Made by a program: the position numbers and the translations under genes. Below are positions 10,301 through 14,419 of a DNA stretch of 16,226 bases, in pieces (position 1 is the first letter of the stretch; the number at the start of each line of letters is the position of its first letter). The stretch lies in the NCBI GenBank assembly GCA_002405445.1, contig DHLV01000043.1, positions 1-16,226 on the forward strand. Direction: 5' to 3'. A model generated the notes under the pieces. The model did not search any database and was not told where the DNA came from. It worked only from the letters and a program-made list of their open reading frames with translations. The stretch is from Flammeovirgaceae bacterium UBA4659 (lineage in GTDB: Bacteria; Bacteroidota; Bacteroidia; Cytophagales; Cyclobacteriaceae).

Positions 10301-10646
10301 AGCATGGGACATGGGCATGGCCAGCAGCTACGGCAACAGCATCAGCAAGGTGAGCAAGATAGCCACATCACTTCAGGTTAGTGGGTATGGTTTGGGCGCG
10401 TTCAATGCAGTAAGCATAGAGAGGCAATATAGGCAAGGAACTATAAGTGGTTGGAATAGAGGGGTAGAGCAAGGGTCGAATACTTTTTCTACTCTTTCAG
10501 GTTTATTGGGCGGAAGTTGGGGTCCTTATGGTGCTGCTTGGGGCGTTGGCTGGGAGTTGGGAAGAGCCATAACAAATGTCCCGAGCTATCAGGAATGGAA
10601 GAACAGCACATGGCTGCCATTCAGGGAAAAATACTTGGGGTATTAA
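4359..10646 (+). CDS. Secreted DUF6443 / RHS repeat-associated core protein with variable C-terminus (polymorphic toxin-like)
   Basis: A 2095-aa protein and the centre of the locus. Residues 1-29 are a signal peptide (cleavage G29|Q30), so export is by Sec. A PKD-like domain follows (about 31-107), then a run of Ig-like domains (about 108-516, with W-Y-D-A/GG motifs at 221, 390 and 467) and one more Ig-like domain (517-595, YQWKKDG). DUF6443 lies at about 607-740 (QDGLGRTFQTV, LPYV). YD repeats include YDVYGRL (834), YDSLGRV (874), YDQMGRV (895), YNIRGWL (1159), YDKNGSL (1350) and YDAAGVKL (1392). A CBM-like insert occupies 1463-1668 between DHQGNTR and YYAYGL. The RHS core ends in DPMG at 1758-1761, and a 334-aa tail follows. 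By analogy with TcC/Rhs proteins, the YD region should build a beta-cage that holds the C-terminal payload. The toxin role is inferred from architecture and from the membrane protein just downstream; no enzymatic motif is visible in the tail. Confidence 0.92.
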   Translation: MPTTKINLTAAIKPFLVFVFLLSSVHTFGQTINGPTTVAAGTTTGYSFDNGITYLWGSWTATGGTVVSSSVSGTNYQCSIQWGAAGAGVVTFKNKATVIATKNVTICSPPATPSTTFTYEGKCFQHVTGEVTVITRAASPPSGETWYWQTVDGGTSTSNSSTTVNATAGAIYYLRSLNSSGCWSVNSLATASIPFAPFVNDASGCSGSSLTVSVGTGTVRWYDACSGGTMFNTTNSYTTPPLTVTTYYYVSQYNATTGAESPRKRVTATILTTPAAITPSSSPATLCSPGGNVALTANGGGANDLLQWFTVPTGGTSFSNLATVNITVNATTTYYLSGKNIYTGCEGPRTPITITVNPIPGVPTIGSRQCTASGVYAIGTPGNNANTIRWYDAATNGTLIGTGTNSPVAATNTTYYAESYNQTTGCWSTRVATTIDVISQPAISNATLCGSGTIPATPGAGGSKVRWYDAPTGGNLYTTKLTSPMTNATTTYYVASFNAVTGCESPQPRPAVTVTIVPLPTVTGNAPILFTYGSSSNLNLTLSTSSYYSYQWKKDGVAVGNAQSYPTNLIGNYTVSTKTSASSIECTSLPVNVGNLLTNQPTPINFVSSTRIYKEGVTASTSLYSLAPKDLVQTVAYQDGLGRTFQTVAMGQSAQTEKDIIAPVAYGKNGIMDSTFLPYVSSVREGKLRMNAIRGGPGYVYSQSEQFNFYQGTALVATDASPFARSIHKSSLDARVIEQGAPGANWQPLTTPHTVANSITLNDASMPVRYWKPDGTTAGNYPNNTVAVTTITDENGNKVRTYTNKQGQTVLKQVELGETINGTMTNWLETYYIYDVYGRLVYQVPPKATALIATANFNIASNSATDSLVFKYGYDSLGRVVEKTEPGAAVKYIVYDQMGRVVMTQDAKLRENKQWMYIKYDRYHRPVYSGIYTNTQKISRKAVQGIFIGLDYSTQPYFESPSNSDPIFRGYSNASFPTSNITVLTANYYDGYDFDQNATPDFAYQNNHIVADDMGTTLLPTTASAAVRNLPTGSGRSVLDGASWLTSATFYDQYDRPLQSQAYNHLNNSTPGVSSVVYADRAGHVEKTKHTHQGPSGSVSVQQSYAYDNTWRTTAIYHSINGAAKLQVAGYTYNVLGQLVDKKLHVVNGTPLQSIDLRYNIRGWLKSINNSQLSNDSGTNNTNDDTGDYFGMELLYHTTEVGLNTNAYHNGNVAAVKWKAVNTNTTVLEATNGVRGFSYLYDKSDKLKTASFVAQDNSGAWAKQANTLNETMSYDHSGNILTLSRTQNERDMTNVNSQLVITSSQQIVDNLTYTYPSNSNRMRKVEDTQPVSTGVGDFKNATDNPIEYSYDKNGSLTKDDNKGIQSITYNDLGKPKVITYSGTPTKSVTYTYDAAGVKLRTVTVADNITTTTDYIGGFVYTNGALSFFSSPEGRVVKTVAGYEYQYAIADHQGNTRMIFTSATPTVQSVTATSEVPANDALAFGNVPSSSPYWGSRSAANHTPNGIKVIALNQNYKLALTKSVRVYPGDKVDLNVFAYYEAENGYGTTNQAITAMITNVATAFGGVNGGAGEAGRIYNGVNSAFSSFFSVNANQGDGAPSAHLNYILFDQQYKVLSAGWKIVPSSAKWAQQEIKFDQINVQEAGFIFVYLTYSNQSNNLVYFDDLTVKVTPTNIVQYNEYYAYGLSTANSWTRENNTGNYFLYNGGTELNTTTGVMDLFYRNYDPVLGRMNQVDPMAGKYANATPYNYAFNSPTNMNDPMGDAPNGRCSWCNPKPRPIDTGTAGGGGGGDGPFAGLMGRSAGFFEPGWQPGSGSLSAGTFGRSVYEDARDVRNGSMSLEAYAAKYGSNLTLSDMALTMAAITGSSVIGNTIASMTYGGLFSFQVNGKDYGGNFVVINGSVESLAFSYSLPTDIGGLVARGNTILVDVGPGQSYQSALNSWANNARGADMMGLTLAGGGAVLSMTEDMFRGVGANLRLLQNQAWDMGMASSYGNSISKVSKIATSLQVSGYGLGAFNAVSIERQYRQGTISGWNRGVEQGSNTFSTLSGLLGGSWGPYGAAWGVGWELGRAITNVPSYQEWKNSTWLPFREKYLGY
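4944..5906 (+). repeat. Tandem Ig-like (Ig_7-type) domain repeats within the RHS gene
   Basis: Four consecutive units of about 80 residues (protein residues 196-272, 273-358, 359-436, 437-516) share one layout. Each has a Cys near the start (absent or shifted in some), then W-Y/F-x-x-x-x-x-G-G/T, a T-rich stretch, TTYY-hydrophobic, and in several C-x-S/G-P near the end. Spacing between the W-Y motifs is regular (W221, W308, W390, W467). The units are diverged at the DNA level, so they are old protein-domain duplications and not a recent tandem array. Such domains usually act as stalk-like or adhesive spacers on Bacteroidota surface proteins. Confidence 0.75.
9387..9644 (+). other. RHS repeat-associated core with predicted autoproteolysis residues
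   Basis: Protein residues 1677-1762 follow the standard RHS core layout: YNEYYAYGL, then YNGGTELN, FYRNYDPVLGRM, VDPM, PYNYAFNSP and finally NDPMG. Arg1721 (in FYRNYDP), Asp1734 (in QVDP) and Asp1758 (in NDPMG) sit where the Arg and two Asp residues required for self-cleavage of TcC-type proteins are found. The residue after DPMG is Asp rather than the usual Leu. The core marks the boundary between the conserved shell and the variable C-terminal payload. Confidence 0.75.
9642..10643 (+). other. Variable C-terminal region (payload) of the RHS protein
   Basis: Residues 1762-2095 lie after the RHS core, where polymorphic toxins keep their exchangeable domain. It opens with a C-x-x-C pair (C1768, C1771) and a six-glycine run (1784-1789), which look like a linker. 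A Gly/Ala/Ser-rich mixed segment follows to about 2003. The tip (about 2004-2095) contains a Gly/Trp-rich hydrophobic stretch at 2048-2070 with small-residue spacing like a glycine zipper, then a short polar tail ending in REKYLGY. I see no nuclease, deaminase, ADP-ribosyltransferase or metalloprotease motif. A membrane-acting toxin is the best guess given the tip and the membrane protein that follows, but this is inference. Confidence 0.6.
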
Positions 10647-10657
10647 AAAGCGAGCCG

Positions 10658-11047
10658 ATGAAGATTTTGGATGTTTTGTATTACAACTATTACATGTTTG
10701 CGAACAGGAATCAACCGATAACCGACCCGCATATCACAGTGGTGATGACATTGAGTTTTTCTGAGTCATTGATGGTGAACTATGCAATAGACATCATCAG
10801 TGCTCATTTTTTCTGTCAGTTTATCATGAATATGTGGGGCATGCTTGTGGTTCTGGCGGCCTTGCTTTCCTTAAATTTTTTAATCTACATCAAAGGCGAA
10901 AGGGGAAATTTAGTTGTGAGAACCGAACCGTTCTTTGTCAGCAAGAAGGCCTCTAAGCTGGCGACCATATTTTTTATCGCCCTAACCACCTCTCTTCTCT
11001 TTTGGGCTGCAGACTATGGGATGTACCTGATTAAGGATTGCAATTAA
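10658..11047 (+). CDS. Multi-pass membrane protein, candidate immunity protein for the RHS C-terminus
   Basis: A 129-aa protein starting 11 bp after the RHS stop codon, the usual place for an immunity gene. It begins MKILDVLYYNYYMF, a short amphipathic Tyr-rich start. Three probable membrane segments follow, at about 27-50 (containing LSFSESLMVNY), 57-77 and 101-125, with a positively charged loop (about 79-100) between the last two. I recall similar small membrane proteins beginning MKILD-LYY-YY that recur in Bacteroidota next to RHS proteins, but I cannot confirm this here. The frame stays open upstream into the end of the RHS gene; the ATG at 10658 is chosen because it avoids that overlap and gives this family-like start. 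If the RHS tip forms pores or disrupts membranes, an inner-membrane protein is the expected form of protection, as with colicin immunity proteins. The coding call is good; the immunity role is inferred. Confidence 0.8.
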   Translation: MKILDVLYYNYYMFANRNQPITDPHITVVMTLSFSESLMVNYAIDIISAHFFCQFIMNMWGMLVVLAALLSLNFLIYIKGERGNLVVRTEPFFVSKKASKLATIFFIALTTSLLFWAADYGMYLIKDCN

Positions 11048-11060
11048 TTCTCCCCCTGTT

Positions 11061-11087
11061 AGCGCGCGCTTGGAGCGCGTGCTTTTT
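11061..11087 (+). terminator. Rho-independent terminator of the RHS locus
   Basis: A 10-bp GC-rich stem lies 13 bp after the stop of the membrane-protein gene. The arms are AGCGCGCGCT (11061-11070) and AGCGCGTGCT (11074-11083), with a TGG loop and a single G-U pair. A run of five T residues follows (11083-11087). The structure and position fit the end of the RHS transcript. Confidence 0.8.
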
Positions 11088-11133
11088 CATATAGGAGTGA
11101 AAAGCCCGCAGTGGCGCGGATACGTGCATGCGG
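11081..11133. repeat. Cluster of small inverted repeats after the terminator
   Basis: Two further palindromic units follow the terminator. The first pairs GCTTTTTCA (11081-11089) with TGAAAAGC (11098-11105), leaving one bulged T; it shares three bases with the terminator's right arm, so the two hairpins compete. The second can form either CCGCA/TGCGG (11106-11110 with 11129-11133) or the smaller CCGC/GCGG hairpin (11106-11109 with 11116-11119). The stretch is GC-rich inside an otherwise AT-rich gap. The layout is like dispersed palindromic intergenic repeats, but a single copy cannot prove that. Confidence 0.45.
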
Positions 11134-11234
11134 ATGAGAAAAAAATGCTTATGGCAAGATGAAAAAAAGGAATGATTAGAATTTAGCGTATTAGATGAAT
11201 TTTGGTAACTTGAAGTTTTGGTTTACGAATTTTT

Positions 11235-11735
11235 ATGCGGGCTGTATTTTGTGTAATCTTTCTCTCTTTTTTTTGGGGATGTAAAGATGATGGGTTGGCG
11301 CCATTAGAATCTCAACGATCGGCAATTCTATTGTCGGGCAAGTTCAACGAATCCAAATCTTGGCTGATATCAACGGCTAATGTTGAAACAACCCGTGGCA
11401 CGTTGACTTTAAATTTCACGCCCTGTTTTATTGACAATAGGTTTACTTTTTCAAACAACGATGATCAATCGTATGGGTTGACCGAGGGGAACTCTAGATG
11501 CGTTACTACAGACCCCGACCTTATTGAAAGAGGTACATGGGCATTCACTAAAAATGCAAAGAAAATTAATATATCGGCCGCATCGGTTTTTTCCGGTTCA
11601 GCTGTCTTCGGTTTTTTAACAGAACCTGCCGATGTAATAGAGCTAACAAATGACAAGTTTACCATCAAGATAAAATCGGTTGACCGGGACAACTTACCAA
11701 TCACATACAATTTCTTTTTTGTAAAAGCGCAGTAA
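11235..11735 (+). CDS. Predicted surface lipoprotein of unknown function
   Basis: A 166-aa protein with a short hydrophobic leader (MRAVFCVIFLSFFWG) ending at Cys16, followed by KDDG. The lipobox is loose (F-W-G-C), but a Cys followed by Lys-Asp-Asp resembles the lipoprotein export signal that sends Bacteroidota lipoproteins to the outer leaflet. The mature part is about 150 aa and looks beta-rich. It contains two Cys (in TPCFID and SRCVTTD) and a segment KINISAASVFSG suited to a lipocalin-like or small beta-sandwich fold, though no family is recognised. The leading gap (11088-11234) separates it from the RHS block, and the next gene begins 5 bp after its stop, so it is probably the first gene of the second operon. 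Confidence 0.75.
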   Translation: MRAVFCVIFLSFFWGCKDDGLAPLESQRSAILLSGKFNESKSWLISTANVETTRGTLTLNFTPCFIDNRFTFSNNDDQSYGLTEGNSRCVTTDPDLIERGTWAFTKNAKKINISAASVFSGSAVFGFLTEPADVIELTNDKFTIKIKSVDRDNLPITYNFFFVKAQ

Positions 11736-11740
11736 TTCCA

Positions 11741-12436
11741 ATGCGGTGCAATCTACTCTGGCCTTTGCTCTTTAGTTGCAGCCTAACAATGGGGCAAAAG
11801 TTTTCTTTTTCTTTGGGCATAAATGGTGGCACATATTCTATGCAGTACTTAAAGTTTTATCAAAGTCAATTTGCTGAATATGCTGCCGGTGTTCCGTTAA
11901 AAATCACAGATTCTTTTCCTGCAAGGTTGGGCGCTGAAGGCAACCTTTCTATTAACATAAAAAGATTTCAGGTGGGTGTTTTTATTTGGAGAAACTCAAC
12001 GGGAGGACGGGTTCACTATGAAGATTATTCTGGCTACCTTCTGCAAGATATGGTGGCTACTACCACTGGACTGGGCATAAGGCTTGCCGTTACAATTAAT
12101 CCAAAAAGTAAATACAAATTTTACGTAGTTTCTACACTAGGTAATGGATGGAACTCATTGGCGCTTAAAGAAGAACTTAAAACTGGTAACCCAAGTGATT
12201 ACTTAAAGCAAAACACCTACAGTAGTTCCAGTATTTTGAGTTCGGGTGGCATTGGCATTCGAACATCGGTGTATAGTAAGTTTTCGCTCGCGTTGGAGCC
12301 TCGTTATGAATTCTCGGTCAAAAACAATGATTTGCAGCAATCTAGCGGTGGCTTTTTAACTGATTTTTACGGATACAGAAGCCACCCTAATTGGGATGGC
12401 ATGCGAATATCACTTAGCATAGGGTATGATTTTTGA
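11741..12436 (+). CDS. Small outer-membrane beta-barrel protein
   Basis: A 231-aa protein with a signal peptide (MRCN start, cleavage at G18|Q19). It has alternating amphipathic strands typical of 8-10-strand outer-membrane barrels: KFSFSLGINGG, NLSINIKRFQVGVFI, TTGLGIRLAVTI, YKFYVVSTLGNGW, GGIGIRTSVY, KFSLALEPRYEFSV and the terminal MRISLSIGYDF. The final residue is Phe, the usual C-terminal signal for insertion by the BAM complex. It resembles the 'outer membrane beta-barrel / porin family' hypothetical proteins common in Bacteroidota; no specific cargo can be named. It starts 5 bp after the upstream lipoprotein gene and overlaps the next gene by 11 bp, so translation of the three is probably coupled. 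Confidence 0.78.
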   Translation: MRCNLLWPLLFSCSLTMGQKFSFSLGINGGTYSMQYLKFYQSQFAEYAAGVPLKITDSFPARLGAEGNLSINIKRFQVGVFIWRNSTGGRVHYEDYSGYLLQDMVATTTGLGIRLAVTINPKSKYKFYVVSTLGNGWNSLALKEELKTGNPSDYLKQNTYSSSSILSSGGIGIRTSVYSKFSLALEPRYEFSVKNNDLQQSSGGFLTDFYGYRSHPNWDGMRISLSIGYDF

Positions 12437-14366
12437 AAGATTTTTTTCTTGGCTTTTGATTTGCGTTGCTGTTCTCGTAACATCATGTAACTATGAACCT
12501 GTCGGTTCAAACTTCAAGGCGGTTGACAAAGTAAAGCCTCCGGAAGTAACTGTGACGGTGTCAACAGTTACACTATCAACAACAAAGGACACTATTTATG
12601 TTTTTGATAAAACGCTTTTGAGAATCTATTTAGACATTAAGTCGCAGGCTAGTTTGTTTTCCGCCAACATAAAAGCAACTGTAAATGACGTTCCTTACAG
12701 CATTGATTTTGATTTGACAAGGCAGCTTTATTTCGTTGCAATAGATACTCGGTTTCTTCAAAATGACAGCTATAAATTCCGACTTAATGTGGCACTGCCC
12801 ACCGGGTCTAATAGTTTGGCCAGTGCCGTTGGGGCAGAGCAAAGTAGCCTTACGGTAACAAGGATAATTACTGTGGATGTGGATAATACGCAAGCTATTC
12901 CCATGAAATTCGAAACCGTGGAAATTGAAAATGGCAAGCTTACCCTTAGATGGAAAAAATATCCGAATAAGTACTTGATAAAATATATTCTGCGCGTTAC
13001 GCGACAATATCATCCTCTTGCTCCAATAACTGAAATTTCTTATACATTGCCGCCATCAGCCACCCTTCTTGTCGATTCGAGTTATGTTGGAGGAGAGGCA
13101 CAATATACACTAGACACATACATACGAAATGGTGGGTCTGCCAAGGGGCTAACAAGCACATATGATAGAATCAAACTACCAAGAATAGTAAAAGGGGAGC
13201 GCATCGGCCCAGACCAAGTGAGTTTGACTTGGAAAAAGTGTTTGATGAAAGACAATTTTCAAAAATACGAAGTCTACGTGCGTACATCTAATAATCCTAT
13301 ATCGTACAAAAAGCTTGGCGAGAGCAACATGGTCACAGATACCTCTATAATGATTCCTTCCAGCCACTTGGGGTTTGGTGGTGTGTTTACACTCTCATTA
13401 GTGACTTCATCGAATAAAAATGATGGAATGGTGTACGTTGGTCAGCAAGGCGAGACATCCCTAGCTGTTGATAAGCGTTATTCAAATGAAACTTATAAAG
13501 AGCATTTTTTGCTTTCTTCTGGGCAAATGCGGAAGATCTTTTTTTTTAGTTACAGTTATGGATACTTAGGGACTTTGATGTCAGATGTTAAAACGGATAG
13601 CGTGCAGGTGCCAAATGGATTCCGTAACGCTGTGGTAACACCAGATAAGTCTAACTTACTCATTGTATCTAGTTATTCTACAATCGTTCATTATAAGGCA
13701 TCAGATTTAACCTTGGTCCGGCAATTTCAGCCAGTGCTAATGGATCAGTATAACACCTTTTGTAAACAAAATGATAACAGCTCAATTTGGGTTACAAACT
13801 CAGAAGAGTTGGCTCTTTATGATTTTAAAGCTGGTCAACTGAAAGCCACTCTATCATTTCCGCGTACCACAAATGATAAGATAAGTGACCTGTATGCTCA
13901 CCCTATCTTTAACAAAGTTTGGGCCAGAACAACTTCTGATAGCCTTAAACTTTTGGAGTATTCGAATGGTAATCTGAATAAGCTTTCGAGTTTTTCAGTA
14001 TCCTCGATAATTGACTTGGTCTCACCAATTGAAAAACGTTTTTTGGTGGTTGTATTAGATTCAACTCCTAATGTACTTTATATAGTTGGCAGAAAGGGAC
14101 TAGTTATGTGTGATGAATCTGGTGTGCTGATAAATACAACTAACATTAATCAAGCTGATAGCAACTACCCAATACAATTTGATAAGTGGTCAAATTGGTT
14201 TGGCTTTTGTAACGAGAGCCTCACAAAGTATTTTATATTCGATTTGTTGACTGGAAATAAGATTAAGGAGTTAGATACTTCGATATCGCCCATATATGGC
14301 AACAACATGCTTTTGGAAGACCGTAAACTTTACACCTCTAATGGGTTTTATTTGGACTTAAATTAG
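12426..14366 (+). CDS. Large lipoprotein with Ig/FN3-like and beta-propeller-like segments
   Basis: A 646-aa protein. Its leader is hydrophobic and ends in the lipobox V-T-S-C (Cys21), so it is a lipoprotein. An Ig-like domain is likely at about 38-152 (TVTVSTVTLSTTKDTIYVFD). Two fibronectin-III-like segments follow, at about 160-252 (LTLRWKKYPNKY) and 255-345 (VSLTWKKC, then YEVYVRTS). The C-terminal half (about 355-646) is a series of short repeated strands, such as AVVTPDKSNLLIVSSYSTIVHY and LYDFKAGQLKATLSF, typical of a YVTN/WD40-type beta-propeller. I cannot assign the blade number by eye. Extracytoplasmic propellers usually mediate protein or glycan binding. The ATG overlaps the end of the barrel gene by 11 bp. 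This arrangement suggests a barrel-lipoprotein pair at the outer membrane, but no known system is recognised. Confidence 0.75.
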   Translation: MIFERFFSWLLICVAVLVTSCNYEPVGSNFKAVDKVKPPEVTVTVSTVTLSTTKDTIYVFDKTLLRIYLDIKSQASLFSANIKATVNDVPYSIDFDLTRQLYFVAIDTRFLQNDSYKFRLNVALPTGSNSLASAVGAEQSSLTVTRIITVDVDNTQAIPMKFETVEIENGKLTLRWKKYPNKYLIKYILRVTRQYHPLAPITEISYTLPPSATLLVDSSYVGGEAQYTLDTYIRNGGSAKGLTSTYDRIKLPRIVKGERIGPDQVSLTWKKCLMKDNFQKYEVYVRTSNNPISYKKLGESNMVTDTSIMIPSSHLGFGGVFTLSLVTSSNKNDGMVYVGQQGETSLAVDKRYSNETYKEHFLLSSGQMRKIFFFSYSYGYLGTLMSDVKTDSVQVPNGFRNAVVTPDKSNLLIVSSYSTIVHYKASDLTLVRQFQPVLMDQYNTFCKQNDNSSIWVTNSEELALYDFKAGQLKATLSFPRTTNDKISDLYAHPIFNKVWARTTSDSLKLLEYSNGNLNKLSSFSVSSIIDLVSPIEKRFLVVVLDSTPNVLYIVGRKGLVMCDESGVLINTTNINQADSNYPIQFDKWSNWFGFCNESLTKYFIFDLLTGNKIKELDTSISPIYGNNMLLEDRKLYTSNGFYLDLN

Positions 14367-14419
14367 TAGTTAATCAAATAAGTAGGTGTATCGAAAAGCT
14401 GAAGCAAATAACGTCAAAT

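Noticed and set aside
10374..10646. Type IX secretion C-terminal sorting domain on the RHS protein
   Set aside because: The C-terminus ends in a Gly/Trp hydrophobic segment and REKYLGY, without the beta-sandwich motifs of known sorting domains.
10517..10657. Longer upstream start for the membrane protein, overlapping the RHS 3' end
   Set aside because: The extra residues are the RHS tip read in another frame. The ATG at 10658 begins with a family-like MKILD and needs no overlap.
11097..11161. Possible 21-codon GTG-initiated small ORF after the terminator
   Set aside because: It falls within the palindromic cluster, has no supporting start context, and reads as chance coding through an inverted-repeat stretch.
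11160..11234. Bacteroidota-type promoter (TTTG and TAnnTTTG boxes) ahead of the second operon
   Set aside because: GAATTTTG at 11197-11204 is close to the -7 box, but no TTTG lies at proper spacing upstream; not enough to call.
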